This document shows, one piece after another, positions 35,564 to 43,426 of a stretch of DNA of 64,000 nucleotides. The stretch covers positions 72,874 through 136,873 of the forward strand of contig NZ_JBPDVH010000005.1 in assembly GCF_051851555.1 (NCBI RefSeq). Reading direction: 5' to 3'. The position numbers and the translations under genes were made by a program. Positions within the stretch are counted from its first letter, which is position 1, and each line of letters opens with the position of its first letter. The notes beneath the pieces are model-generated. The model had not been told where the DNA came from, did not search any database, and saw nothing but the letters and a program-made list of their open reading frames with translations. The stretch comes from Lonepinella sp051851555. GTDB lineage: Bacteria; Pseudomonadota; Gammaproteobacteria; Enterobacterales; Pasteurellaceae.

Positions 35564-35901
35564 CATTGTTAAATTACAAAGGTTATGTTGGCACGATTGA
35601 GCCTGACTTAGAAAATAATGTGCTATTTGGTAAATTAGCTTATATTCGGGATTTGGTGACATACGAAGCGGAAACCTTGCCTGAATTAGAAAAAGAGTTT
35701 CGTGCTTCCGTTGATTTGTATTTAAGTGATTGTGCAGAATTAGGAAAGGTTCCTGACAAGCCGTTTAAAGGCGTGTTTAATGTGCGAATTAGTGAAGAAT
35801 TACACCGTATGGCGGTGATCGCAGCCGGTGATATGTCGTTAAATGCGTTTGTTGGAACAGCAATTCAAGAAAAAGTAAATCGTGTTCAAAATAGGGTTTA
35901 A
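35560..35901 (+). CDS. hicB: HicB-family antitoxin
   Basis: HicB neutralises HicA and represses the operon. The 113-residue protein has the N-terminal partial RNase H-like domain (YKGYVGTIEPDLENNVLFGKL near 5-25, then a DLVTYEAETL segment) and a C-terminal ribbon-helix-helix (FNVRISEELHRMAVIAAGDMSLNAFVGTAI near 73-102). Its ATG overlaps the hicA stop (ATGA), and the stop lies one base before yqcC, so toxin, antitoxin and a housekeeping gene are chained together. Confidence 0.92.
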   Translation: MTLLNYKGYVGTIEPDLENNVLFGKLAYIRDLVTYEAETLPELEKEFRASVDLYLSDCAELGKVPDKPFKGVFNVRISEELHRMAVIAAGDMSLNAFVGTAIQEKVNRVQNRV

Positions 35902-35902
35902 A

Positions 35903-36217
35903 ATGCAAGCTCAAACCAAACTCCATCTCCAAAATCTACAAAAAATCCTGCAAGAACTTAACCTATGGCAAACCGTGCCACCGTCTGAACAAGCCTTTGC
36001 CAGTCAAGAACCTTTTGCCATTGACTATATGCAAGCTCATGAATGGCTGCAGTGGATTTTTATTCCGAGAATGTGGGCGTTGTTAGACAGTGGGGCTGTG
36101 TTGCCAAGTAAAATAGCCATTTCACCTTATGTGGAAGAGGCCTTAAAAGAGCAAGAGCGGCTAAGTGAATTATTAAGACCGATCATTGAAATTGAAAAGT
36201 TGTTAAGCCAATGCTAG
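35903..36217 (+). CDS. yqcC: YqcC-family (DUF446) protein
   Basis: This 104-residue helical protein of unknown function is usually encoded directly upstream of truC, as here. It shows the family pattern LNLWQTVPPSEQAFASQEPFAID and the conserved WLQWIFIPRM. I chose the ATG at 35903, behind the TAGGGT ribosome site at the end of hicB. The gene overlaps truC by seven bases. Confidence 0.9.
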   Translation: MQAQTKLHLQNLQKILQELNLWQTVPPSEQAFASQEPFAIDYMQAHEWLQWIFIPRMWALLDSGAVLPSKIAISPYVEEALKEQERLSELLRPIIEIEKLLSQC

Positions 36218-36921
36218 AAATCTTATATCAAGATCAATACATCGTTGCGGTGAATAAACCTGCTGGAATGTTGGTACACCGCAGTTGGTTAGATCGGCAT
36301 GAAACGCAGTTTGTGATGCAAACCTTGCGAGATCAAATTGGCCAGCATGTTTTTCCGATTCATCGTTTGGATCGTCCCACATCTGGCGTATTGCTGTTTG
36401 CATTAAATAGCGAAATGGCCAATTTGATGTGTCAGCAGTTTGAAAGTAAAACTGTACAGAAAAGCTATTTAGCGGTGGTGCGTGGCTATTTAACGGGGGA
36501 AGAACGCATTGATTATCCACTTAAAATTCAATTAGATAAAATTGCGGATAAATTTGCACAAGAAGATAAAGCACCGCAATCTGCCATCACGGATTATCAA
36601 GGCTTAAAAACCGTGGAAATGCCTTATGCCGTAGGGAAATATCAAACAGCACGTTATTCATTAGTTCGCTTAACCCCACAAACAGGGCGAAAACATCAGC
36701 TTCGCCGTCATATGAAACATATTTTTCACCCGATTTTAGGCGATACCCAATATGGCGATTTACATCAAAATCGGGCGTTGGCAGAACAAACAGGGGTAAG
36801 TCGGTTGATGTTGCATGCTGAAAAACTTGAATTTCATCACCCTGTCACAAATGAGCAAATTCAGGTAACAGCAGGATTAGATGAAAAATGGATAACATTA
36901 TTTGAAATATTTAACTGGTAA
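36211..36921 (+). CDS. truC: tRNA pseudouridine-65 synthase TruC
   Basis: TruC converts U65 in tRNA-Ile and tRNA-Asp to pseudouridine. The 236-residue protein is of the RluA superfamily without an S4 domain; the motif HRLDRPTSGVLLF carries the catalytic Asp54. TPQTGRKHQLRRHMKH near 159-174 is the second family block. It overlaps yqcC, which supports coupled translation. Confidence 0.95.
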   Translation: MLEILYQDQYIVAVNKPAGMLVHRSWLDRHETQFVMQTLRDQIGQHVFPIHRLDRPTSGVLLFALNSEMANLMCQQFESKTVQKSYLAVVRGYLTGEERIDYPLKIQLDKIADKFAQEDKAPQSAITDYQGLKTVEMPYAVGKYQTARYSLVRLTPQTGRKHQLRRHMKHIFHPILGDTQYGDLHQNRALAEQTGVSRLMLHAEKLEFHHPVTNEQIQVTAGLDEKWITLFEIFNW

Positions 36922-36935
36922 ATAGAGGAGAAAAT

Positions 36936-37586
36936 ATGAAACTTTATGTGTTTGATCACTGCCCTTATTGTGTGCGTGCGAGAATGATTTTTGGCTTGAA
37001 AAAGCAAGCGGTTGAATTGGTTTATCTGCAAAATGATGACGAAACTACGCCAGTGGGATTAATTGGTAAAAAAGCCGTGCCGATTTTGCAAAAAGAGGAC
37101 GGTTCTGCCATGCCAGAAAGTTTAGATATTGTGCGTTATGTAGATGATAATTACGGCGAAAAATTGCTGTCTGATGTGGTTCGCCCTGAATTGGAGGCGG
37201 TAATCAAGCAAATTGGCAGTTATTATAATCACTTGCTATTGCCTCGTTTTGTGCAGTTGGGTTTGCCTGAATATGAAACGCAAGGTGCATTAGATTATTT
37301 TGTGAATAAGAAAACAGTTTTTATTGGTGATTTTGCCGAAAATCTTGCACAATCGGCACAATATATTGCGAAATTGCAACAAGATTTACTTACTCTTGAA
37401 ACCTTGGTTCTGGCGGAAGATAAAGCCAATGGTCAGCAATTATCCATTGAAGATATTATACTGTTCCCAATGTTGCGGAACTTAACTTGTGTGAAAGGGT
37501 TAGTGTTGCCTCAAGGTTTGCAAAATTATGTGCAAACCATGGCGAAATTAAGCAATATTGAGCTTTATTCCGATAAAGCGATTTAA
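36936..37586 (+). CDS. grxB: Glutaredoxin 2
   Basis: GrxB is a GST-like glutaredoxin that reduces disulfides using glutathione. The 216-residue length is typical for Grx2, much larger than classical glutaredoxins. CPYC at 9-12 is the active site, and MPESLDIVRYVDDNYG near 62-77 is the glutathione-binding block. It follows truC by 14 bases and ends in an uptake-signal terminator. Confidence 0.94.
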   Translation: MKLYVFDHCPYCVRARMIFGLKKQAVELVYLQNDDETTPVGLIGKKAVPILQKEDGSAMPESLDIVRYVDDNYGEKLLSDVVRPELEAVIKQIGSYYNHLLLPRFVQLGLPEYETQGALDYFVNKKTVFIGDFAENLAQSAQYIAKLQQDLLTLETLVLAEDKANGQQLSIEDIILFPMLRNLTCVKGLVLPQGLQNYVQTMAKLSNIELYSDKAI

Positions 37587-37600
37587 AAAACTCCCTGAAA

Positions 37601-37648
37601 AAACACCGCACTTTTTGATTTTTTTCATAAAGTGCGGTGTTTTTTTGA
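37601..37648. terminator. Terminator made of an inverted uptake-signal pair after grxB
   Basis: AAACACCGCACTTT and AAAGTGCGGTGTTT face each other across a T-rich loop, followed by Ts. It also lies at the end of the convergent kinase-like gene. Confidence 0.88.
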
Positions 37649-37656
37649 GAAGTTTT

Positions 37657-38514
37657 TTACAAGATCAACTGCAAAAACCGTTTGGTTAATTCCACATAAT
37701 GCCCTCTGAATCGGTGGCTAAAATTAAGTAAATAATAAAGCTGATAAATCGGTTTGCGTTCAATATAATCTTCCGCCAACGGATAAGTGCGGTGATAATT
37801 TTCATAAAATTCATCAGGGAATGGCTCAAACAGTTCAGTAAAGGCTAAATCACATTCACGGTCGCCCCAATAGCAAGCGGGATCGTAGCTGTAAATTTTG
37901 CCGTTAAATGCACCACAGTTTTCAATCCATAAGTTACCGTGTAACAAAGATGGTGTGGGCTTGTGTTTGGCTAGTCGTGCTGCCACCGTGGCAACAATGT
38001 CTTCAATATTACCGAAATTGATTCCCTGTTCTTTACAGATTTGTAATTGCCACCCAATACGTTGGTCGGCAAAAAACGTCGCCCAATTAGTTCGCCATTC
38101 ATTCGGTTGATAGACCGAACCGAGCCAAGTGTCAAAATCCAAGCCGTAACTTTCTGAACCCTTGATTTTATGCAAATTCGCCAACGCTACGCCAAATTGG
38201 GCAAATTGTTCAGGCGTTGGTGTGTCTAATTGCAAGGCCTCCAACAACAAAAAACTGTGGTTTTGCGAACAACCTACGCCATAAACTTTCGGTAAATCAA
38301 TGGTGCGAGTTTTGCTTAATAACTCAATTTGATCGGCCTCCGCTCGAAACATAGAACGATAGGTTTTATCGTTAGTTTTGGCAAAAACAGGTTGTATGCC
38401 ATCATCAATTAACCAAGATTCGTGCATTTCGCCCGTGTGTACTTTGTCTTTTTCTTTGATGGAATAATAGGCACCAAATTGATCCGCCAATACTTGAGAA
38501 ACTGATTTCCACAT
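37657..38514 (-). CDS. Fructosamine-kinase family protein (YniA-like)
   Basis: Family members phosphorylate protein-bound ketosamines or ribulosamines for deglycation. This 285-residue protein shows the aminoglycoside-phosphotransferase-like catalytic residues in SLLHGNLWIENC (near 191-202, the catalytic position Asn rather than Asp in HGNLW, as usual for this family) and YDPACYWGDRECDLA near 211-225. The start at 38514 follows AAGGGGG; the frame is open to 38559. Substrate is unknown. Confidence 0.88.
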   Translation of the reverse strand: MWKSVSQVLADQFGAYYSIKEKDKVHTGEMHESWLIDDGIQPVFAKTNDKTYRSMFRAEADQIELLSKTRTIDLPKVYGVGCSQNHSFLLLEALQLDTPTPEQFAQFGVALANLHKIKGSESYGLDFDTWLGSVYQPNEWRTNWATFFADQRIGWQLQICKEQGINFGNIEDIVATVAARLAKHKPTPSLLHGNLWIENCGAFNGKIYSYDPACYWGDRECDLAFTELFEPFPDEFYENYHRTYPLAEDYIERKPIYQLYYLLNFSHRFRGHYVELTKRFLQLIL

Positions 38515-38664
38515 GTTCGCCCCCTTATACAGCTTAACACTCATGTCATCATAAACCAATTTTTCACAATAATCTGTGAGCTAGGTCAAATTTTTGAAAA
38601 AATTATGCGAAAAAACACCGCACTTTATTAGAGACAATCTTTTAGGTGCGTATGCCATATGCCC

Positions 38665-38870
38665 TTACATTTTTATATGTGGTTGTTTTAACTTACGTTT
38701 AACCTCAATATAACCAATTTCCACATTGATTTTCTCACCGAATTGACTCGGCTCTCGTGGTGCTTTTTTTTAACTATAATCCCTTTGAATGAAAGGCTTT
38801 ACATTGATGTATTCTACTTGATATTCCCCGAATATAAAAATTTCCTGTATAATGCCGTCAAATTTTTATT
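38665..38870 (-). pseudogene. Decayed 3' coding remnant upstream of thiI
   Basis: Read on the reverse strand, this stretch keeps one frame for about 70 codons, broken by a single TAA beside a run of eight As (38764-38771). Before it the reading is IFGEYQVEYINVKPF and so on; after it APREPSQFGEKINVEIGYIE, ending in a normal stop at 38665. No start codon or ribosome site is present, and the thiI promoter overlaps the upstream end. I do not recognise the family. A chance open frame remains possible. Confidence 0.4.
38848..38853 (+). promoter_or_regulatory. -10 element of thiI
   Basis: A perfect TATAAT lies 33 bases before the thiI start codon. No TPP riboswitch is visible in the leader. Confidence 0.55.
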
Positions 38871-38886
38871 CAATAGAGTTATTTAA

Positions 38887-40335
38887 ATGAAATTTATCAT
38901 CAAACTTTTCCCTGAAATCATGATTAAAAGCGACAGCGTTCGCAAGCGGTTTATTAAGATTTTAACCAGCAATATTCGCCAAGTGTTAAGCAAACATGAC
39001 GACACCTTGGCAGTCGTTCGACATTGGGATTTTATTGAAGTACGGTCAAAAAACGAAGATTTTCGACCGCAGTTAATTGAGCTTATCGGGCGTATTCCGG
39101 GGATTCATCATTTTTTAGAAGTAGAAGAAAAACCGTTCACGGATTTACATAATATTTTTGAGCAAACGTTAGAGCAAATCGGCGACAGTCTCAATGGTAA
39201 AACCTTTTGCGTACGAGCCAAACGCCGTGGGCAACATCCGTTTAGTTCCTTGGAAATTGAGCGTTATGTGGGCGGTGGGTTAAATCAGCATATTGAAACG
39301 GCTCGGGTAAAATTGAAAAATCCAGATGTGACGGTACGTATTGAAGTAGAAAATGATAAATTAATTTTTATTAAACAACGCTTTGAGGGGATTGGTGGTT
39401 ATCCGATTGGGACACAAGAAGATGTGCTTTCCTTGATTTCGGGTGGCTTTGACTCAGGCGTGTCCAGTTATATGCTGATTCGTCGTGGTAGCCGTGTGCA
39501 TTATTGTTTCTTTAACCTTGGCGGAGCCGCACATGAAATCGGTGTGAAACAAATGGCATATCATATTTGGCACCGTTACAGCAGCTCGCACAAAGTACGG
39601 TTTATTGCGATTAATTTTGAAAATGTCGTTGGCGAAATTTTAGAAAAAGTGGATAACGGGCAAATGGGCGTGGTGTTAAAACGCATGATGGTACGTGTCG
39701 CTAGCCGTGTTGCTGAGCGTTTTGCTATTGAGGCTATTGTGACGGGCGAAGCCTTGGGGCAGGTGTCGAGCCAAACCCTGACTAATTTACGCTTAATTGA
39801 CGAAGCCAGTTCAGCCTTGGTATTGCGACCGCTGATTACCCACGATAAAGAGCAAATTATCGCCATGGCAAAGCAAATCGGCACAGACGATATTGCTAAA
39901 TCCATGCCAGAATTTTGTGGGGTCATTTCCAAAAATCCAACGGTAAAAGCCGTGCGAGAAAAAATTGAAACAGAAGAACAGAATTTTGATTTCAACGTAT
40001 TAGAAACTGCGGTGCAAAATGCGCAATATTTGGATATTCGTCAAATTGCCGAACAAACGGAAAAAGAAGTCATTTCCGTAGATACCGTTTCTGTGTTGGG
40101 CGAAAATGATGTGATTTTGGATATTCGTAGTCCTGAAGAAACCGATGAAAAACCGTTGAATGTCGACGGTAAAACGGTGCAATTAATGCCATTTTACAAA
40201 CTCAGTTCTCAATTTGGCAATTTGGATCAAAACAAAAATTATGTGCTGTATTGCGAACGGGGTGTAATGAGTAAGTTACAAGCCTTGTATTTGAAAGAGC
40301 AAGGGTTTGAGAATGTGCAAGTGTTTAAAAAATAG
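38887..40335 (+). CDS. thiI: tRNA 4-thiouridine synthase / thiamine sulfur-transfer protein ThiI
   Basis: ThiI makes 4-thiouridine at position 8 of tRNA and supplies sulfur for the thiamine thiazole. The 482-residue chain has an N-terminal ferredoxin-like and THUMP region, the PP-loop SGGFDSGV near 184-191, Cys344 in MPEFCGV, and a C-terminal rhodanese domain with Cys456 in YCERGVMS. The numbers match the catalytic cysteines of the E. coli enzyme, so both functions should be intact. Confidence 0.97.
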   Translation: MKFIIKLFPEIMIKSDSVRKRFIKILTSNIRQVLSKHDDTLAVVRHWDFIEVRSKNEDFRPQLIELIGRIPGIHHFLEVEEKPFTDLHNIFEQTLEQIGDSLNGKTFCVRAKRRGQHPFSSLEIERYVGGGLNQHIETARVKLKNPDVTVRIEVENDKLIFIKQRFEGIGGYPIGTQEDVLSLISGGFDSGVSSYMLIRRGSRVHYCFFNLGGAAHEIGVKQMAYHIWHRYSSSHKVRFIAINFENVVGEILEKVDNGQMGVVLKRMMVRVASRVAERFAIEAIVTGEALGQVSSQTLTNLRLIDEASSALVLRPLITHDKEQIIAMAKQIGTDDIAKSMPEFCGVISKNPTVKAVREKIETEEQNFDFNVLETAVQNAQYLDIRQIAEQTEKEVISVDTVSVLGENDVILDIRSPEETDEKPLNVDGKTVQLMPFYKLSSQFGNLDQNKNYVLYCERGVMSKLQALYLKEQGFENVQVFKK

Positions 40336-40341
40336 GTAAAA

Positions 40342-40366
40342 TAAGGTGAATTTTTTTCACCTTACA
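40342..40366. terminator. Bidirectional hairpin after thiI
   Basis: TAAGGTGAA (40342-40350) pairs with TTCACCTTA (40356-40364). It overlaps the last codon of the convergent methyltransferase gene. Confidence 0.7.
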
Positions 40367-41069
40367 TTTTATTTTCATCCACTTCCCGAAATGCCCCTAC
40401 CGTTTCCCCTTGAAACAATTCTCTTGGATCAAACCGCCGTTTTTGTGGTTGTAAGCTCAACGGATAGGTTTGTTTTTTGGCGATAATGGCATAAATATTG
40501 CCTAAAGATTGCTGTTGATGAATCTCAAAATTGAGTAAATGCAGCCAGTCGATAATGCGACAAGGCAAGAAATGTCGGAATGGTAAGGCTGGACGTTGAG
40601 CGTGATTTATTTTTTGTTTAAATAACAATCCGCCAACGGGATTAAAAATAGACAAAAATAAATAGCCATCATCGGTTAAAATACGTTGGATTTCACGCAA
40701 TAATTGGTGGGGATCCTGCATAAAATTAAGCGTATTGGCGGCAATGCAAACGTCTACCGATTGACTTTCAAAGGGCAATTCGGCAAGATCGCCTTGAATC
40801 AGTGAATAGCCGTTTTGGCTAGACAGTGCGGTTAATTGGCTGTTGCTGTCGGGGCTGAGGACAAAATGATAGGGGAGTGACATTTTGCATTCTAATTCGG
40901 CACTTAATCCGCCCAAGCGCACTAATTGTTTTCCTGTTATTAAGGGCGAAAATTTGGCAAAATAGTCCCCGAGCGTGCTGCAATATTGTTCGCCTTTTTG
41001 TACTTGTTGCCAGCTAGACGGCAATTTAAATGCCTTTGCTGATTTTGCTTGCCAACGTATGTGTGCCAT
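40362..41069 (-). CDS. Class I SAM-dependent methyltransferase (YafS-like)
   Basis: This 235-residue protein contains a methyltransferase domain: the SAM region is near GDLAELPFESQSVDVCIAANTL (residues 91-112), followed by LREIQRILTDDGYLFLSIFNP. The glycine-rich motif I is less typical (RLGGLSAEL). In E. coli yafS lies beside gloB and diverges from it, as here. The start at 41069 follows AAAGG. The substrate is unknown. Confidence 0.82.
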   Translation of the reverse strand: MAHIRWQAKSAKAFKLPSSWQQVQKGEQYCSTLGDYFAKFSPLITGKQLVRLGGLSAELECKMSLPYHFVLSPDSNSQLTALSSQNGYSLIQGDLAELPFESQSVDVCIAANTLNFMQDPHQLLREIQRILTDDGYLFLSIFNPVGGLLFKQKINHAQRPALPFRHFLPCRIIDWLHLLNFEIHQQQSLGNIYAIIAKKQTYPLSLQPQKRRFDPRELFQGETVGAFREVDENKM

Positions 41070-41093
41070 ATTCAACCTTTGTGAGAGAAAAAA

Positions 41094-41795
41094 ATGTTAA
41101 ACGCTATTCCTGCCCTTAATGATAACTATATTTGGCTGTATTCACGAGATAATTTATCGGTAATTGTGATCGACATTCCAGAAATTTCGCCTATTTTATC
41201 ATTTTTTGAACAAAATCCTTATAAAATCACCGCACTTTTGTTGACGCATAACCATAATGATCATGTTGCGGGTGTGGCAGAATTTAAACAGCATTTTCCT
41301 GATGTGCCGATTATTGGGGCGTCAGAATGTGCTTATTTAGGGTTAAATCACGAGATCAACGAGGGAGAAATTGTAGTTGATGATTATAAAATTCAGGTGA
41401 TTCCTACGGGCGGACATACTGCAAATCATGTGAGTTTTGTGGTAGACGGGCATTTATTTAGTGGTGATTGTTTATTTTCTGCGGGTTGCGGTCGGGTGTT
41501 TACGGGGGATTATGCGCAGATGTTTGATTCAATCCAACGTTTGAAAGCCTTGCATGATGATACCTTAGTTTGTGCAGGGCATGAATATACCTTGAGCAAT
41601 TTAGCCTTTGCGGAAACAGTGTTAGATGAAAAAACTGCGGTGCAAAAACAGCGAGTTTGGGTGGAAGAATTGAGAAAGCAAGGATTGCCAAGTATGCCGA
41701 CTAAATTAGGTTTAGAACGGAAAATCAATCCTTTTTTAATGGCAAATAATTTGGCAGAATTTATTCGGTTAAGACAAGCTAAGGATCAATTTTAG
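41094..41795 (+). CDS. gloB: Hydroxyacylglutathione hydrolase (glyoxalase II)
   Basis: GloB hydrolyses S-lactoylglutathione to lactate and glutathione, completing methylglyoxal detoxification. The 233-residue metallo-beta-lactamase fold has THNHNDH at 51-57 (metal ligands His52, His54, Asp56, His57). Further metal ligands are suggested by GGHTANHV and SGDCLFSAGCGR, and the C-terminal AGHEYTLSNL block is present. Confidence 0.96.
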   Translation: MLNAIPALNDNYIWLYSRDNLSVIVIDIPEISPILSFFEQNPYKITALLLTHNHNDHVAGVAEFKQHFPDVPIIGASECAYLGLNHEINEGEIVVDDYKIQVIPTGGHTANHVSFVVDGHLFSGDCLFSAGCGRVFTGDYAQMFDSIQRLKALHDDTLVCAGHEYTLSNLAFAETVLDEKTAVQKQRVWVEELRKQGLPSMPTKLGLERKINPFLMANNLAEFIRLRQAKDQF

Positions 41796-41805
41796 CCAGA
41801 AAAAT

Positions 41806-41826
41806 TGGGGCAAATAATATGCCCCA
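41806..41826 (-). terminator. Terminator of scrB
   Basis: TGGGGCA (41806-41812) pairs with TGCCCCA (41820-41826); on the reverse strand it runs into a T tract. Confidence 0.75.
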
Positions 41827-41837
41827 GTGAGTTTGGG

Positions 41838-43274
41838 TTAGGTTAAGTTAAACAACGATCCTGTTGGCTGGCCCTGTAAAATCCGAATGCCGGTTTGATC
41901 TTGATTTGGGAATACACGCCCAGAAAACACTTTTTCACCGTCATTAATAAAGATTTCAAACACGGATTTATCCATAAAAATACGTGCGTTGGTCTGTTGC
42001 GGTTCAATGTCACAACGGCGAACGGTACCAAATTTTTCAGCAAATTTTTCACCGCAGTTTGTGCGATCCACAATGATTTCACCTTTTTCGGTATCTACCA
42101 CAAAATTTAAGCCGTGACCTTGGTTGTCTGCCATAAATAGGATTTCGTGGCGTTGGTTTGGGCTAAATTCAAGGTTGAGTTCGTAGATATTGTTGGTGGT
42201 TTGTTTTTCCGCAAAAGTTTCTTCACTTTTTCTGAGTTTGACCATGTCAGCCACCGGGTTTTGGCACAGTTTGCCGTTTTTTAGGCTGAGTTCTTTGACG
42301 AGCGATAAGCAACCTTGATAGTCAAATTTATCCGTTGGGTAGTCCATATCTGGCAAAGCAAGCCAACTGATACACAAGGCTCGGCCGTCTGGTGCGTTGA
42401 AAGGTTGAGTGGCGTAGCATTCAAAACCGTAGTCAAATTGTTGTAATGGGGTTGGGTTGACTAACACAGCCTTTTCCACATCTAAATCGTCTGCAATTTT
42501 AAACATATTCGGGTAGATATTTTGGTAATCCAGTACATGTTTATCTAAACCTTGCGGACAATAAATTAATACAGGTTTGCCCTCTACAAACACGATATTA
42601 GGGCATTCCATCATATATGCCGTGTTATCATTGGCGAAGTCGAGATCATGGATATATTGCCAATTTTGGTAATCATTGTTGACAGCCTTATAGAGTTTAA
42701 TAATCCCTTTCTTGGCCAGATTTTGTCCGCCCACAATGGCGTAATATTGTCCTTGATAGTCAAAAATTTGTGGATCACGGAAATGGTCGGTCACGTCATC
42801 AGGTTGATCAATCAACACGTTATTGAGCTTTTCAATGTTACCCTGTTGATCCATTAACGCCCCGATTTGGTAAGGGTGGCGCACCCAGTTTTCATCTCGC
42901 ACATTACCGGTGTAAAACAAAAATAATTTGTCGCCAAATTGCATGGCGGAACCCGAATAGGCGCCGTGGCTGTCTAGCGGTGTATCGGGGGACATCAGGG
43001 TGCCAGTTTCTTTGAAATGCACAAGATCTGTACTTTCCGTATGTACCCAAGATTTCAAGCCGTGAGCCGCACCGAATGGGAAATATTGATAAAACAGGGT
43101 AAATTTGCCGTTAAAATAAGAAAAACCGTTGGGATCGTTAAGCAAGCCGTGCGGTGTTTCAATATGAAATTGGGTTCGCCATGGTGAAAGTGCGGTGTTT
43201 TTTTTGATTTTTTCTACATATTCTACAGGCCAATCTGCATAAGGGCGATAGCGTTGTTCGGTGGTAAATGCCAT
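41838..43274 (-). CDS. scrB: Sucrose-6-phosphate hydrolase (GH32)
   Basis: ScrB splits sucrose-6-phosphate, the product of the sucrose PTS, into glucose-6-phosphate and fructose. The 478-residue protein has the GH32 nucleophile motif NDPNG at 46-50, the transition-state FRDP motif and the acid/base motif FECY. The start at 43274 follows GGAG; the frame is open upstream without a site. It diverges from scrA, sharing an intergenic control region. Confidence 0.93.
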   Translation of the reverse strand: MAFTTEQRYRPYADWPVEYVEKIKKNTALSPWRTQFHIETPHGLLNDPNGFSYFNGKFTLFYQYFPFGAAHGLKSWVHTESTDLVHFKETGTLMSPDTPLDSHGAYSGSAMQFGDKLFLFYTGNVRDENWVRHPYQIGALMDQQGNIEKLNNVLIDQPDDVTDHFRDPQIFDYQGQYYAIVGGQNLAKKGIIKLYKAVNNDYQNWQYIHDLDFANDNTAYMMECPNIVFVEGKPVLIYCPQGLDKHVLDYQNIYPNMFKIADDLDVEKAVLVNPTPLQQFDYGFECYATQPFNAPDGRALCISWLALPDMDYPTDKFDYQGCLSLVKELSLKNGKLCQNPVADMVKLRKSEETFAEKQTTNNIYELNLEFSPNQRHEILFMADNQGHGLNFVVDTEKGEIIVDRTNCGEKFAEKFGTVRRCDIEPQQTNARIFMDKSVFEIFINDGEKVFSGRVFPNQDQTGIRILQGQPTGSLFNLT

Positions 43275-43340
43275 ATTTTCTCCAAAATAAATTTTTTGGT
43301 TATAGTACCGAATATTTGCCCATTGAAAAAGCACTATTTT

Positions 43341-43362
43341 GTTTAATTTATGTTTAATTTAT
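43341..43362. promoter_or_regulatory. Tandem 11-bp direct repeat in the scrB-scrA control region
   Basis: GTTTAATTTAT occurs twice back to back (43341-43351 and 43352-43362), a spacing of one helical turn, in the divergent promoter region. It could bind a regulator; no scr regulator gene is adjacent. Confidence 0.4.
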
Positions 43363-43426
43363 CAGCAAAAAATGGTAGAGTAGCCGCCAGTTTATTCACC
43401 CTTATCCTATGGAGATTTTGCAACGT

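Noticed and set aside
38560..38886. A TPP riboswitch in the thiI leader
   Set aside because: No THI-box elements such as CTGAGA are present; ThiI's main role in tRNA thiolation does not require thiamine control.
43409..43426. Upstream ATG for scrA
   Set aside because: Using it would place the only ribosome site (GGAG) inside the coding region; the ATG at 43427 has that site at a usable distance.
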